Assembly (NCBI RefSeq): GCF_007856155.1
Contig: NZ_CP042266.1
Coordinates: forward strand, 1,798,001 to 1,862,000
Direction: 5' to 3'
Origin: Streptomyces qinzhouensis
GTDB lineage: Bacteria > Actinomycetota > Actinomycetes > Streptomycetales > Streptomycetaceae
Length of the DNA stretch: 64,000 nucleotides
Each line of letters starts with the position of its first letter. Position 1 is the first letter of the stretch. This document shows positions 16,494 to 27,108 of this stretch, in pieces. The translations under genes were made by a program, and so were the position numbers. The notes under the pieces are model-generated. The model saw only the letters and a program-made list of their open reading frames with translations. It was not told the DNA's origin and made no database searches.

Positions 16494-17300
16494 GTGAACG
16501 ATCCCTCCGCCACTCCCGCACCGGCCGGTCCGCTCACCGGTCTGCGGTTCGCCTTCGGCACCCTGACGGTGCTGCCCGTCCGGCTCACCCGCTGGGACCG
16601 GGCGGCCGCCCGCGCCGGAATGCTGTGCGCGCCGTTCGCCGGTCTGGTGGTCGGGATCGCGGCGGCCGCGGCGGGCGGGCTGTTCCGGCTGGCCGGGGCG
16701 GGCGCGCTGCCGGCGGCGGTGGCGACCGTCGCCGTACCGGCGGTGCTCACCCGCGGACTGCATCTGGACGGCCTCGCGGACACCGCCGACGGGCTGGGCA
16801 GCGCCAAGCCGGCCACCGCCGCACTGGAGATCATGAAGCGGTCGGACATCGGGCCGTTCGGGGTGATCACCCTGCTGTTCGTGCTGCTCGCGCAGGTCGC
16901 GTCGGTCGCCACCCTGTACGAGCGGGGCTGGGGGTACGGCGCCGGGGGCGCGGTCCTCGCGGCCGTCACCGCCCGGCTGGTGCTGACCGCGGCCTCCCGC
17001 GCGGGGGTCCCGGCGGCCCGGCCCGAGGGACTGGGCGCCGCGGTCGCCGGTGCCGTCCCGGTCCGCCTCGCGCTGGCGGCCGTCGTACTCACCGTCGCCC
17101 TGTGCGCGGGCGCGGGCGCCGTGCACGGCGCGGACACGGCGGCCCGGTACGGGCTGGCCGCCCTGGCCGCGATCGCCGCCGCCGAACTGCTGCTGAGGCA
17201 CTGCCGGCGCCGCTTCGGAGGGGTGACCGGCGATGTGTTCGGCGCCCTCGCGGAGACCGCGGCCACCACCGCGCTGGTCGCCCTCACCCTGGGCCGCTGA
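16494..17300 (+). CDS. cobS: Adenosylcobinamide-GDP ribazoletransferase (cobalamin synthase)
   Basis: A 268-residue integral membrane enzyme that joins AdoCbi-GDP (the CobU product) to alpha-ribazole (phosphate), the CobT product, in the last step of cobalamin assembly. It shows LRFAFGTLTVLPV near the N-terminus, the hallmark LHLDGLADTADGLGS with its acidic Mg-binding residues at about 85-100, and MKRSDIGPFGVI, followed by several membrane helices and RFGGVTGDVFGALAE. The length is normal. The GTG at 16494 is preferred because a TACCCT -10 box sits just upstream. The gene is divergent from the membrane protein on the minus strand. Confidence 0.93.
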   Translation: MNDPSATPAPAGPLTGLRFAFGTLTVLPVRLTRWDRAAARAGMLCAPFAGLVVGIAAAAAGGLFRLAGAGALPAAVATVAVPAVLTRGLHLDGLADTADGLGSAKPATAALEIMKRSDIGPFGVITLLFVLLAQVASVATLYERGWGYGAGGAVLAAVTARLVLTAASRAGVPAARPEGLGAAVAGAVPVRLALAAVVLTVALCAGAGAVHGADTAARYGLAALAAIAAAELLLRHCRRRFGGVTGDVFGALAETAATTALVALTLGR

Positions 17301-17588
17301 GCCCGCCCCGAACCAATTCCCCTCGGCCGGAGGCCAGTTGTCCGGCCCGGCGGCGGGGCCGGTGACCGCCCGGCCGCCCGGTCCGGCCGGGCACCCCGCC
17401 GAACGACCCGGCCACGGCCCTCGGGTGGCACCCCCGCCGGACCACCCGCCGCCCGCGGATGACCCGCCGCCGCCGTCAAGGACTCCCGCGAGCGCGCGTA
17501 GGCTCTGTCCCGACAGGACGCCGAGCCGTCCCCACGCCTCGTGGCCGTCACCCGGCCCTGAACTCAACGGAAGCGAGACAACAGCACC

Positions 17589-19118
17589 GTGACTGCACTC
17601 ACTCTCAGCACTGCCGGCGCAGCGACGCTGCGCGCCGACGCCGTGGTCGTCGGTGTCGCGAAGGGCGCCAAGGGCCCGGTGGTCGCGCCGGGCGCCGAGG
17701 CCGTGGACACGGCGTTCGACGGCAGGCTCGCCACCGTTCTGGACACCCTCGGGGCCTCCGGCGCCGAGGGCGAGGCGATCAAGCTTCCGTCTCCCGCCGG
17801 GCTGAAGGCGCCGGTCGTCCTCGCCGTCGGTCTGGGCGCCGCGCCCCAGCAGGACGGGGCGTACTCCGCCGAGGCGCTGCGCCGGGCCGCGGGCACCGCC
17901 GCCCGGACCCTGGCCGGGGCGAAGAAGGCCGCGTTCGCGCTGCCGATCGCCTCCGCCGCCGACGCCGAGGCCGTCGCCGAGGGCGCCCTGCTGGGCGCGT
18001 ACGCCTTCACCGCCTACCAGGGCGGCGACGGTGCCAAGGGCAGTGGCAAGACCCCGCTCGCCGAGGTCGCCCTGCTCGGCGCCAAGCCGCGCGACAAGGC
18101 CTACAAGGCCGCCGCCGAGCGCGCCCTGATCCTGGCCGAGGAGGTCAACCGGGCCCGTGACCTGATCAACACCCCGCCGAACGACCTCACCCCGGAGGCG
18201 TTCGCCGCGGTGGCGAGCGCGGCCGGTAAGGAGGTGGGTGTCAAGGTTCAGATCCTCGATGAGAAGGCGCTGGTCAAGGGCGGCTTCGGCGGGATCCTGG
18301 GTGTCGGTCAGGGTTCGGCGAACCCGCCGCGCCTGGTGAAGCTGAGCTACACCCCGGCCAAGGACGCCAAGGGCGCCAAGCATCTGGCGCTGATCGGCAA
18401 GGGCATCACGTACGACTCCGGCGGCATCTCCCTGAAGCCGGCCGGGCACAACGAGACGATGAAGTGCGACATGAGCGGTGCCGCCGCCGTGTTCGCCGCC
18501 GTCGTCGCCGCCGCCCGGCTCGGGCTGCCGGTGAACGTGACCGGCTGGCTGGCGCTCGCCGAGAACATGCCGTCCGGCACCGCCACCCGCCCCGGTGATG
18601 TGCTGCGGATGTACAGCGGCAAGACCGTCGAGGTGCTCAACACCGACGCCGAGGGCCGGCTCGTCCTGGCGGACGCGCTGTGGAAGGCGTCCGAGGAGAA
18701 CCCGGACGCGATCGTCGACGTGGCGACGCTGACCGGGGCGATGGTCCTGGCGCTCGGCAACCGCACCTTCGGTGTGATGGCCAACGACGACGCCTTCCGT
18801 ACCACGATCCACGAGACGGCGGAGGAGGTCGGCGAGCAGTCGTGGCCGATGCCGCTCCCGCCGGAGCTGCGCAAGGGCATGGACTCGCCGACCGCCGACA
18901 TCGCCAACATGGGCGAGCGGATGGGCGGCGGCCTGGTCGCCGGTCTGTTCCTCCAGGAGTTCGTCGGCGAGGGCATCACCTGGGCCCATCTGGACATCGC
19001 CGGTCCGGCGTTCCACGAGGGCGCCCCGTACGGCTACACCCCGAAGGGCGGCACCGGCTCCTCCGTGCGCACCCTGGTCCGCCTGGCGGAGAAGCTGGGC
19101 GAGGGCGAGCCGGCCTGA
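17589..19118 (+). CDS. pepA: Leucyl aminopeptidase (M17)
   Basis: A 509-residue cytosolic aminopeptidase that removes N-terminal residues from peptides using two metal ions. The C-terminal catalytic domain shows GKGITYDSGGISLKP (K271, D276 and K283), CDMSGAA (D294) and the family signature NTDAEGRL (351-358) with its metal-binding Asp and Glu and the active-site Arg. The N-terminal ~165 residues form the variable domain. The length fits the family. The GTG at 17589 follows AACGGAAGCGAGA about 10 nt upstream. A strong hairpin terminator follows the gene. Confidence 0.95.
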   Translation: MTALTLSTAGAATLRADAVVVGVAKGAKGPVVAPGAEAVDTAFDGRLATVLDTLGASGAEGEAIKLPSPAGLKAPVVLAVGLGAAPQQDGAYSAEALRRAAGTAARTLAGAKKAAFALPIASAADAEAVAEGALLGAYAFTAYQGGDGAKGSGKTPLAEVALLGAKPRDKAYKAAAERALILAEEVNRARDLINTPPNDLTPEAFAAVASAAGKEVGVKVQILDEKALVKGGFGGILGVGQGSANPPRLVKLSYTPAKDAKGAKHLALIGKGITYDSGGISLKPAGHNETMKCDMSGAAAVFAAVVAAARLGLPVNVTGWLALAENMPSGTATRPGDVLRMYSGKTVEVLNTDAEGRLVLADALWKASEENPDAIVDVATLTGAMVLALGNRTFGVMANDDAFRTTIHETAEEVGEQSWPMPLPPELRKGMDSPTADIANMGERMGGGLVAGLFLQEFVGEGITWAHLDIAGPAFHEGAPYGYTPKGGTGSSVRTLVRLAEKLGEGEPA

Positions 19119-19500
19119 TCCGGCCCCGCGTTCTCGGTACGGCCCCGGGCTCACCGCCCGGGGCCGTACCCCTGTCCGGGGGCGGTCCCGGCCCCGGGGC
19201 GGGCGGGGGCGCACGGGCGTTCGCTGTGGACGAAACCGGTGGGCCGGACGGCGTACACCGGAATCAGGGGACGGTACGGGACGTTCTACGCACCGGTAAC
19301 GGCGAAGGTGATGGACCAGACGCCATCCGACCGCTGCCCCGCGTCCCGTCTTCCCGCGACAAGTGCGAAGATGGGTCCTCGGCAGGACAGGGCCCCCACC
19401 ACAGGGCCGACGAGACATCGGCCGCACACCAGCCGACAGGCCGGTCGCCCCGGCGAACGAGGGGAACCGGTGACCGGCGCACATGCATGGAGGACGTGAC
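19119..19500. other. Intergenic region between pepA and lpd (382 bp)
   Basis: Apart from the terminator at 19136-19170 no gene is supported. The lpd promoter must lie in the second half; no unambiguous -35/-10 pair was identified. Confidence 0.5.
19136..19170 (+). terminator. Strong hairpin terminator after pepA
   Basis: A perfect 15-bp stem: GGTACGGCCCCGGGC pairs with GCCCGGGGCCGTACC around the loop TCACC. It begins 18 nt after the stop codon. Confidence 0.85.
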
Positions 19501-20889
19501 GTGGCGAACGACGCCAGCACCGTTTTCGACCTAGTGATCCTCGGCGGCGGTAGCGGTGGTTACGCCGCGGCCCTGCGCGGGGCTCAGCTCGGGCTCGATG
19601 TCGCCCTCATCGAGAAGGGCAAGCTCGGCGGTACCTGCCTGCACTACGGCTGCATTCCCACCAAGGCTCTGCTGCACGCCGGCGAGATCGCCGACCAGGC
19701 CCGCGAGTCCGAGCAGTTCGGCGTGAAGGCCACGTTCGAGGGCATCGACGTGGCCGCGGTGCACAAGTACAAGGACGATGTGATCTCGGGCCTCTACAAG
19801 GGGCTCCAGGGGCTGATCGCCTCCCGCAAGATCACCGTCATCGAGGGCGAGGGGCGTCTGTCCTCCCCCACCTCGGTCGATGTCAACGGACGCCGGATCG
19901 AAGGCCGCCACATCCTCCTGGCGACCGGCTCGGTTCCGAAGTCGCTGCCCGGTCTGGAGATCGACGGCAACCGCATCATCTCCTCCGACCACGCGCTGAA
20001 GCTGGACCGGGTCCCGCAGTCCGCGATCGTGCTCGGCGGCGGCGTCATCGGTGTCGAGTTCGCCTCCGCGTGGCGTTCCTTCGGCGCCGAGGTCACCGTG
20101 ATCGAGGGGCTCAAGCACCTGGTCCCGGTCGAGGACGAGAACAGCTCCAAGCTGCTGGAGCGGGCCTTCCGCAAGCGCGGTATCAAGTTCAACCTGGGCA
20201 CCTTCTTCGAGAAGGCCGAGTACACCCAGGACGGTGTCCGGGTGACGCTGGCCGACGGCAAGGTCTTCGAGGCCGAGGTGCTGCTGGTCGCGGTCGGCCG
20301 CGGCCCGGTCTCCGCCGGTCTCGGCTACGAGGAGCAGGGCGTCGCGATGGACCGCGGCTATGTCCTGGCCGACGAGTACATGCGGACGAACGTCCCCACG
20401 ATCTCCGCGGTCGGCGACCTGGTCCCGACCCTGCAGCTCGCGCACGTCGGCTTCGCCGAGGGCATCCTGGTGGCGGAGCGGCTGGCCGGTCTGAAGACCG
20501 TCCCGATCGACTACGACGGTGTGCCCCGGGTGACGTACTGCCACCCCGAGGTCGCCTCCGTGGGCATCACCGAGGCCAAGGCCAAGGAGATCTACGGCGC
20601 GGACAAGGTCGTCGCGCTCAAGTACAACCTGGGCGGCAACGGCAAGAGCAAGATCCTCAAGACTCAGGGCGAGATCAAGCTCGTGCAGGTCAAGGACGGT
20701 GCCGTAGTCGGCGTGCACATGGTCGGCGACCGGATGGGCGAGCAGATCGGCGAAGCCCAGCTGATCTACAACTGGGAGGCGCTGCCGTCCGAGGTGGCAC
20801 AGCTCATCCACGCCCACCCGACGCAGAACGAGGCGCTCGGCGAGGCCCACCTGGCGCTGGCCGGCAAGCCGCTGCACGCCCACGACTGA
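19501..20889 (+). CDS. lpdA: Dihydrolipoyl dehydrogenase (E3)
   Basis: A 462-residue flavoprotein disulfide reductase that reoxidises dihydrolipoyl groups on E2 with NAD+. It has the FAD-binding [17 protein letters not shown], the redox-active disulfide GGTCLHYGC (C46, C51), the NAD-binding [16 protein letters not shown], the second FAD motif SAVGDLV and the C-terminal catalytic [12 protein letters not shown]. The length is typical. The GTG at 19501 has GGAGG 7 nt upstream. The E2 gene follows 94 nt downstream on the same strand, so E3 is probably the shared E3 of the 2-oxoacid dehydrogenases. Confidence 0.95.
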   Translation: MANDASTVFDLVILGGGSGGYAAALRGAQLGLDVALIEKGKLGGTCLHYGCIPTKALLHAGEIADQARESEQFGVKATFEGIDVAAVHKYKDDVISGLYKGLQGLIASRKITVIEGEGRLSSPTSVDVNGRRIEGRHILLATGSVPKSLPGLEIDGNRIISSDHALKLDRVPQSAIVLGGGVIGVEFASAWRSFGAEVTVIEGLKHLVPVEDENSSKLLERAFRKRGIKFNLGTFFEKAEYTQDGVRVTLADGKVFEAEVLLVAVGRGPVSAGLGYEEQGVAMDRGYVLADEYMRTNVPTISAVGDLVPTLQLAHVGFAEGILVAERLAGLKTVPIDYDGVPRVTYCHPEVASVGITEAKAKEIYGADKVVALKYNLGGNGKSKILKTQGEIKLVQVKDGAVVGVHMVGDRMGEQIGEAQLIYNWEALPSEVAQLIHAHPTQNEALGEAHLALAGKPLHAHD

Positions 20890-20983
20890 GCCTCCGGCCC
20901 ACGACGACCACTTCCGCACTTCCCCACGCCCACGCCCACGCGCCGGAGCTGGGGAGACCCATCCGTTAGGAGCAACAGAAACC

Positions 20984-22768
20984 ATGCCGGTTTCCGTAAC
21001 CCTTCCGGCGCTCGGTGAGAGCGTCACCGAAGGCACCGTCACCCGCTGGCTGAAGGCCGAGGGCGAGCACGTCGAGGCCGACGAGCCGTTGCTCGAGGTC
21101 TCGACCGACAAGGTCGACACCGAGATCCCCGCCCCGGCCTCCGGGATCCTGGCCTCCATCAAGGTCGCCGAGGACGAGACCGTCGAGGTCGGCGCCGAGC
21201 TGGCGATCATCGACGACGGTACGGGTGCCTCGGCCGCCGCCCCGGCGCCCGTCGCCGAGGCCGCGCCCGCGCCCGCCCCGGCGGCCGCTCCGGCTCCGGC
21301 CCCGGTCGCCGAGGCTCCGGCCCCCGCGCCGGTGGCCGAGGCCGCCCCGGCCGCCGCCCCCGCCGGTGGCGCGTCCGGTACGGACGTCGTCCTGCCCGCG
21401 CTCGGTGAGAGCGTCACCGAGGGCACCGTCACCCGCTGGCTGAAGCAGGTCGGCGAGTCGGTCGAGGAGGACGAGCCGCTGCTGGAGGTGTCCACCGACA
21501 AGGTCGACACCGAGATTCCCGCCCCGACCGCCGGTGTGCTGCTGGAGATCGTGGTCGGCGAGGACGAGACGGCCGAGGTCGGCGCCAAGCTGGCCGTGAT
21601 CGGTGCCGCCGGTGCGGCTCCGGCCGCCGCGCCCGCGCCCGCGGCCCCCGCGCCGGCTCCGGTGGCCGCCCCGGCCCCGGTCGCCCCTGCGGCTCCCGCG
21701 CCGGTCGCCGAGGCTCCGGCCCCCGCGCCGGCTCCGCAGCCGGTGCAGGCTCCGGCTCCGGTGGCCGCGCCGGCTCCGGCCGCCCCGGCCGCGCCCGCGC
21801 CCCTCGCGGCCCCCGCCGCGCCGTCCGTCGGTGACGCGTACGTGACCCCGCTGGTCCGTAAGCTCGCCTCCGAGAACGGCGTGGACCTGTCCGCGGTCCA
21901 GGGCTCCGGTGTCGGTGGCCGGATCCGCAAGCAGGATGTCGTCGCGGCGGCCGAGGCCGCCCGCGCCGCCGCTCCGGCCCCGGTCCCCGCCGCTGCCGCC
22001 GCCCCGGCGCCGGCCGCCGCGAAGGCCCCGGTCCTCGAGGTCTCCCCGCTGCGCGGGCAGACGGTCAAGATGACCCGGATGCGCAAGCTCATCGGCGACA
22101 ACATGCTGAAGGCGCTGCACAGCCAGGCGCAGCTCACCACGGTCGTCGAGGTCGACGTCACCAAGCTGATGCGGCTGCGCAACCAGGCCAAGGCCGGCTT
22201 CGCCGCCCGTGAGGGCGTCAAGCTCTCCCCGATGCCCTTCTTCGTGAAGGCCGCGGCCCAGGCGCTGAAGGCCCACCCGATCGTGAACGCCCGGATCAAC
22301 GAGGACGAGGGCACCATCACCTACTTCGACTCGGAGAACATCGGCATCGCCGTGGACTCCGAGAAGGGCCTGATGACCCCGGTCATCAAGGGTGCGGGTG
22401 ATCTGAACCTCGCCGGTATCGCCAAGAAGACCGCGGAGCTCGCGGGTGCCGTGCGCACCAACAAGATCCGTCCGGACGATCTGGCGGGCGCCACGTTCAC
22501 CATCAGCAACACCGGTTCGCGCGGTGCGCTCTTCGACACCGTCATCGTGCCGCCCACCCAGGCCGCGATCCTGGGCATCGGCGCCACGGTGAAGCGCCCG
22601 GCCGTCATCGAGACCGCCGACGGCACCGTCATCGGCGTCCGCGACATGGTCTACCTGTCGCTCTCCTACGACCACCGTCTGGTGGACGGCGCCGACGCCG
22701 CCCGCTACCTGACGACGGTCAAGGCGATCCTGGAGGCCGGCGAGTTCGAGGTCGAGCTCGGCCTGTAA
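20984..22768 (+). CDS. sucB: 2-oxoacid dehydrogenase E2 with two lipoyl domains (actinobacterial SucB/DlaT type)
   Basis: A 594-residue dihydrolipoyllysine acyltransferase. The order is lipoyl domain 1 (1-76, acceptor K43 in STDKVDTE), an Ala/Pro linker, lipoyl domain 2 (about 133-207, K173 in an identical motif), a long Ala/Pro linker, the E1/E3-binding domain (about 286-322, [15 protein letters not shown]) and the catalytic core with [15 protein letters not shown] (H564, D568). The ATG at 20984 follows TAGGAGCAAC. Related actinobacterial proteins are annotated as succinyltransferases. The homologue in mycobacteria (DlaT) and corynebacteria (AceF) serves pyruvate dehydrogenase, and aceE lies just downstream here. 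Which acyl group it transfers is therefore uncertain. Confidence 0.95.
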   Translation: MPVSVTLPALGESVTEGTVTRWLKAEGEHVEADEPLLEVSTDKVDTEIPAPASGILASIKVAEDETVEVGAELAIIDDGTGASAAAPAPVAEAAPAPAPAAAPAPAPVAEAPAPAPVAEAAPAAAPAGGASGTDVVLPALGESVTEGTVTRWLKQVGESVEEDEPLLEVSTDKVDTEIPAPTAGVLLEIVVGEDETAEVGAKLAVIGAAGAAPAAAPAPAAPAPAPVAAPAPVAPAAPAPVAEAPAPAPAPQPVQAPAPVAAPAPAAPAAPAPLAAPAAPSVGDAYVTPLVRKLASENGVDLSAVQGSGVGGRIRKQDVVAAAEAARAAAPAPVPAAAAAPAPAAAKAPVLEVSPLRGQTVKMTRMRKLIGDNMLKALHSQAQLTTVVEVDVTKLMRLRNQAKAGFAAREGVKLSPMPFFVKAAAQALKAHPIVNARINEDEGTITYFDSENIGIAVDSEKGLMTPVIKGAGDLNLAGIAKKTAELAGAVRTNKIRPDDLAGATFTISNTGSRGALFDTVIVPPTQAAILGIGATVKRPAVIETADGTVIGVRDMVYLSLSYDHRLVDGADAARYLTTVKAILEAGEFEVELGL

Positions 22769-22796
22769 GGCCCCCTGGGCCCGTTTACGGACCCCC

Positions 22797-22828
22797 AGCG
22801 CCCCCGCCGGACCCCCGGCGGGGGCGCT
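22797..22828 (+). terminator. Hairpin terminator after the E2 gene
   Basis: AGCGCCCCCGCCGG pairs perfectly with CCGGCGGGGGCGCT (14 bp) around loop ACCC, 28 nt after the stop codon. Confidence 0.85.
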
Positions 22829-22948
22829 GCCGTGTTCCGGCGCCCTGAGCGCCCCAGCGCGCCGGTGGACTCCCGGCTGACCGGCACCGGAGCCCCGGCG
22901 GCGATAATGGGCGGGCATCCCATCTCCGGTCCCCCCTCGGGAGCTCTC

Positions 22949-23572
22949 ATGACCCCGCCCGTCGTCCACTCGCTCCGGGAACAGATCCGCGAGCACATCG
23001 TGGAGGGCATCGTCAGCGGTCGCTGGAAGCCCGGTGAGCGGATCGTCGAGCGGGGCATCGCGACCGAGCTCCAGGTCTCCCAGACGCCCGTACGCGAGGC
23101 GCTGCGGGAGCTGGAGAGCCTGCGGCTGATCGAATCGGTGCCGAACAAGGGCGTACGGGTCCGGAATCTCTCGGCGGCGGATCTGGAGGAGAGCTACCCG
23201 GTCCGGGCGGGCCTGGAGCAGATCGCGGCCGAACTGGCGGCGGAGAAGCTGGCCCGGGACTGCTCGGCGCTGACCCCGCACGTCGCGGCGTTGTACGAGG
23301 CCGACGGCGCGGGCGACTCCGCGGGCCAGGTACGCCACACGGTCGGTTTCCACCGCGAACTGGTGCGGGCGGCGGACAACGCGGTCCTGCTGCACACCTG
23401 GGAGGGCCTGGGCATCGAGGTCTTCACGGCCCTGTCCATCCGCTGGCTGGGCACGGTCCAGCAGTCGTACGCGGAGGAGCACCAGGCCCTGGTGGACGCC
23501 TTCCAGCGGCGGGACCCGGAGATCGGGCCGCTGGTGAAGGCGCACGTCCTGGGCTGCGCGCCGCGCGCCTGA
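22949..23572 (+). CDS. GntR-family regulator, FadR/FCD subfamily
   Basis: A 207-residue regulator. The winged helix at about 5-70 reads SLREQIREHIVEGIVSGRWKPGERI with VSQTPVREALRELESLRLIE, the classic GntR pattern. It is followed by an all-helical FCD ligand-binding domain with VRAGLEQIAAELAAEKLA and HTVGFHRELVRAADN. FCD regulators commonly respond to carboxylates. The ATG at 22949 follows CGGGAG 5-6 nt upstream. It lies between the E2 gene and aceE, so pyruvate dehydrogenase control is an attractive but unproven role. Confidence 0.92.
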   Translation: MTPPVVHSLREQIREHIVEGIVSGRWKPGERIVERGIATELQVSQTPVREALRELESLRLIESVPNKGVRVRNLSAADLEESYPVRAGLEQIAAELAAEKLARDCSALTPHVAALYEADGAGDSAGQVRHTVGFHRELVRAADNAVLLHTWEGLGIEVFTALSIRWLGTVQQSYAEEHQALVDAFQRRDPEIGPLVKAHVLGCAPRA

Positions 23573-23719
23573 CGGCGCGGCTCCCCTGGCGGGGTGCCGT
23601 GCGGTGGAGTGCCGACCGCGCCCCGTCGTCAGGTTGCTCGCGCGGTTCCGCCCCGGGCCCTCCGGGCGCGGCTACGGAACAGCGCGCTGCGGTTCGGTGC
23701 CGGCCGGCCGCCGCCGGTG

Positions 23720-24020
23720 CCTTGTCGCGCAGTTCCTCCCCTTATGCCCAAGGGCATGGGAGGGACCCCCACCTACGCCGGGCGGCGTGGGGGACCTCCA
23801 GCGCCCCAAGAGCTCTGCGGGAACGGCTACGGAGCTGCGTGCCGACGTTGAATGCCGACGCCACGTTGTCGGTGGCTTGTCGCGCAGTTCCCCGCGCCCC
23901 TGACTTCTCTGGCCGCCCCGGAGCGGGTCCCCCCTCCAGTGCGGGGCTTCGGAGAGCCCTATAGGGGCGCTGAGGGTCCCCCACGCCGAAGGCGTAGGGG
24001 GAGGAACTGCGCGAGCAACC
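23720..24020. repeat. Composite of dispersed CGCGCAGTTCC repeats with long inverted arms
   Basis: CTTGTCGCGCAGTTCCTCCCC at 23721-23741 is matched by its near-perfect inverse at 24000-24020. A direct copy lies between them at 23871-23903, identical over 28 nt to the copy at 11325-11352. Two further hairpins lie inside the arms. Confidence 0.8.
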
Positions 24021-24219
24021 CGACGGCGGGGCGAGGCCGGCAGTCCAGTGCACGCCACCCGGCTCGGGGGCCGCCCGGCCGCACCCCGCGCGGAGCGCAT
24101 CGCACCGCGCAACGTGAGCGTGCCACTACGTAAAGTCCCAGATCAGGGGCACCGCGTGCCCTATTTCGTGGCACGGAATGCCAATTTCGCTCTCCGGAGA
24201 AGTTTTACCTCCGAGTACT

Positions 24220-24249
24220 TTGATCGATCATCGATCAGAGGCTTACAGT
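24220..24249 (+). promoter_or_regulatory. Probable aceE promoter with overlapping palindromic operator
   Basis: TTGATC (24220-24225), an 18-nt spacer and TACAGT (24244-24249) form a good -35/-10 pair. TGATCGATCATCGATCA (24221-24237) is a perfect palindrome with 8-bp arms and one central base. It covers the -35 and half the spacer, a repressor position. The GntR/FCD protein encoded just upstream is a candidate ligand. Confidence 0.65.
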
Positions 24250-24379
24250 CACTCGGGGCACATACGCCCCGACCGCCCTGTCCTGCCAGACAAGGCACCC
24301 CCAAAGGCATCACGTACCGACCCAGTACCACCTGCCTCCACCATCTCCACCCCACCTCCCAGTCCGGAAGGCGGCGATC

Positions 24380-27049
24380 ATGACCGACCCCGTAGGCAAG
24401 CTTCCGAGCGAGCTGGACCAGCTCCCGGATCGCGATGCCGAGGAGACCGCCGAATGGGCGGCATCTCTCGATGCCGTCGCCCAGCACGCCGGTCCCCACC
24501 GCGCCGCGTACCTGATGCGCCGCACCCTTCAGCACGCCGAGAAGGCGGGCGTACCCGTACCCCGGTTGCTGGAGACGGACTACGTCAACACCATCCCCAC
24601 CTCCGCCGAACCCGCCTTTGACGGCGACGAGGCGATGGAAACACGGATCACGGCCTGGAACCGCTGGAACGCGGCCGCCATGGTGACCCGCGGCGCCCGC
24701 CTCGGCGTCGGCGGTCATATCGCGACCTTCGCGTCGGCGGCCTGGCTCTACGAGACCGGCTTCAACCACTTCTTCCGCGGGAAGGAGGGCGACGGCAGCG
24801 GCGACCAGCTCTACATCCAGGGCCACGCCTCGCCCGGCATATACGCCCGCGCCTTCCTCGACGGCCGTCTCACCGAGGCCCACCTCGACAACTTCCGCCA
24901 GGAAGCGGGCGGCGCCGGTCTGCCGTCGTACCCGCATCCGCGCCGGCTGCCCTGGCTGTGGGAGTTCCCGACGGTCTCCATGGGCCTGGGCCCGCTCTCC
25001 GCGATCTACCAGGCGCGGTTCAACCGCTACCTCCACAACCGGTCGATCAAGGACACCGCCAACTCGCACGTCTGGGCGTTCCTCGGCGACGGCGAGATGG
25101 ACGAGCCCGAGTCGACCGCGGCCCTCGCGCTGGCGGCCCGGGAGCGGCTCGACAACCTGACCTTCGTCATCAACTGCAACCTGCAGCGCCTCGACGGTCC
25201 GGTCCGCGCCAACTTCAAGATCGTTCAGGAGCTGGAGGCCCAGTTCCGCGGTGCCGGCTGGAACGTCGTGAAGACGCTCTGGGGCAACGCCTGGGACGAC
25301 CTGTTCGCCCTCGACACCACCGGTGCGCTGGTCCGCCGGCTGCGTGAGGTGCCGGACGCCCAGTTCCAGACGTACGCGACCCGTGACATCGCGTACATCC
25401 GCGAGCACTTCTTCGGTGCCGAGCCCGCCCTCGCCGAACTGGCGAAGGTGCTCACGGACGCCAAGATCGCCGAATGCTTCTACACCTCCCGCGGCGGCCA
25501 CGAGGCCCGCAAGGTGTACGCGGCCTACCGCGCCGCCCTCGCCCACAAGGGCGCGCCGACCGTGATCCTCGCGCAGACCGTGAAGGGCCACACCCTCGGC
25601 AAGGGCTTCGCGTCGAAGAACGCGAACCACCAGATGAAGAAGCTCTCCGTCGACGAGTTCAAGGACATGCGGGAGCTCCTCGGGCTGCCGATTCCGGACA
25701 GCGCGTTCGCCGACGGTCTGGTCCCCTACGGCCACCCGGGCCCGGACTCCCCCGAGGTCCGTTACCTCCAGGAGCGGCGCGCGGCCCTCGGTGGCCCCGC
25801 CCCGGTCCGCCGGGTGCACCAGGTGGTGCTGCCCGAGCCGGAGGACCGCGGTTTCAAGGCCCTCCAGAAGGGTTCCGGCAACCAGGAGATGGCCACCACC
25901 ATGGCCTTCGTCCGCCTGGTGAAGGACCTGATGCGGGACAAGGAGACCGGCCGCCGCTGGGTGCCGATCGTCCCCGACGAGGCCCGTACCTTCGGTATGG
26001 AGTCGCTGTTCCCGTCCGCGGGCATCTACTCGCCGCTGGGCCAGACGTACGAGCCGGTCGACCGCGACCAGCTGATGTACTACAAGGAGGCCACCGACGG
26101 CCAGATCCTCAACGAGGGGATCACCGAGGCCGGGGCCATGGCGGACTTCATCGCCGCCGCGACGTCGTACGCGACGCACGGCGAGCCGATGATCCCGTTC
26201 TACATCTTCTACTCGATGTTCGGCTGGCAGCGCACCGGCGACCAGATGTGGCAGCTGGCCGACCAGCTCGGCAAGGGCTTCATCGTCGGTGCCACGGCGG
26301 GCCGCACCACCCTGACCGGTGAGGGCCTCCAGCACGCGGACGGCCATTCGCATCTGATCGCGTCCACGAACCCGGCGTCGCTCAACTACGACCCGGCGTT
26401 CGCGTACGAGATCGCCGTGATCGTCAAGGACGGTCTGCGCCGGATGTACGGTCCGGACGCCGAGGACGTCTTCTACTACCTGACGGTCTACAACGAGCCC
26501 AAGCCGCAGCCCGCGATGCCGGAGGGCGTCGAGGAGGGCATCCTCAAGGGTCTGTACCGCTTCCGGGAGGGCATCGCGCCCCGCCAGGACTCGCCGCGGC
26601 TCCAGCTGCTGGCGTCCGGTACGGCGATCCACTGGGTGCTGGAGGCGCAGCGGATGCTCGCCGACGAGTGGGGCGTCACGGCCGATGTGTGGTCGGCGAC
26701 GTCCTGGGGCGAGCTGCGCCGGGACGCCCTGGAGGCGGACGAGGCGCTGCTCCGCGGCGAGGAGCGCACCCCGTACGTCCGTCGGGCACTGGCCGGGGCA
26801 CCGGGTCCGGTCATCGCGGTCAGCGACTGGATGCGGCAGGTTCCTGACCAGATCAGCCAGTGGGTCGAGCAGGACTGGTCCTCCCTCGGCACCGACGGCT
26901 TCGGCCTGTCGGACACCCGTGAGGCGGCGCGCCGGCACTTCGGCGTGGACGCCCCTTCGATCACCGTGGCGGCGCTGGCCCAGCTCGCGCGGCGCGGCGA
27001 GGTTCCGGCCTCGGCGGTGAAGGAAGCGCGGGAGCGCTACGGGCTCTGA
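24380..27049 (+). CDS. aceE: Pyruvate dehydrogenase E1, homodimeric type
   Basis: An 889-residue thiamine-diphosphate enzyme that decarboxylates pyruvate and passes the acetyl group to lipoyl-E2. It shows [23 protein letters not shown], the ThDP/Mg motif [10 protein letters not shown] (236-245) followed by the conserved [24 protein letters not shown], and the C-terminal transketolase domains ([40 protein letters not shown]). The length matches the family. The ATG at 24380 follows GGAAGGCGGCGATC. No E2 gene is directly attached; the E2 and E3 genes lie 1.6-4.9 kb upstream. A strong terminator follows. Confidence 0.95.
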   Translation: MTDPVGKLPSELDQLPDRDAEETAEWAASLDAVAQHAGPHRAAYLMRRTLQHAEKAGVPVPRLLETDYVNTIPTSAEPAFDGDEAMETRITAWNRWNAAAMVTRGARLGVGGHIATFASAAWLYETGFNHFFRGKEGDGSGDQLYIQGHASPGIYARAFLDGRLTEAHLDNFRQEAGGAGLPSYPHPRRLPWLWEFPTVSMGLGPLSAIYQARFNRYLHNRSIKDTANSHVWAFLGDGEMDEPESTAALALAARERLDNLTFVINCNLQRLDGPVRANFKIVQELEAQFRGAGWNVVKTLWGNAWDDLFALDTTGALVRRLREVPDAQFQTYATRDIAYIREHFFGAEPALAELAKVLTDAKIAECFYTSRGGHEARKVYAAYRAALAHKGAPTVILAQTVKGHTLGKGFASKNANHQMKKLSVDEFKDMRELLGLPIPDSAFADGLVPYGHPGPDSPEVRYLQERRAALGGPAPVRRVHQVVLPEPEDRGFKALQKGSGNQEMATTMAFVRLVKDLMRDKETGRRWVPIVPDEARTFGMESLFPSAGIYSPLGQTYEPVDRDQLMYYKEATDGQILNEGITEAGAMADFIAAATSYATHGEPMIPFYIFYSMFGWQRTGDQMWQLADQLGKGFIVGATAGRTTLTGEGLQHADGHSHLIASTNPASLNYDPAFAYEIAVIVKDGLRRMYGPDAEDVFYYLTVYNEPKPQPAMPEGVEEGILKGLYRFREGIAPRQDSPRLQLLASGTAIHWVLEAQRMLADEWGVTADVWSATSWGELRRDALEADEALLRGEERTPYVRRALAGAPGPVIAVSDWMRQVPDQISQWVEQDWSSLGTDGFGLSDTREAARRHFGVDAPSITVAALAQLARRGEVPASAVKEARERYGL

Positions 27050-27072
27050 CGGGTCCGGTCGCTTGTGACGAT

Positions 27073-27107
27073 CACCCCCGGGCGGTGTGCACCACCGCCC
27101 GGGGGTG
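27073..27107 (+). terminator. Strong hairpin terminator after aceE
   Basis: CACCCCCGGGCGGTG pairs perfectly with CACCGCCCGGGGGTG (15 bp) around loop TGCAC, 24 nt after the stop. Confidence 0.85.
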
Positions 27108-27108
27108 A

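Larger units (their letters stand above)
23573..24379. other. 807-bp repeat-rich region upstream of aceE
   Basis: No gene is supported. The first ~450 bp is a composite of palindromic repeats (see separate entries), including two hairpins around GGGACCCCCAC..GTGGGGGACC and GGTCCCCCACGCC..GGCGTAGGGGG. The last ~200 bp is the aceE promoter and a leader of about 120 nt. Confidence 0.7.
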
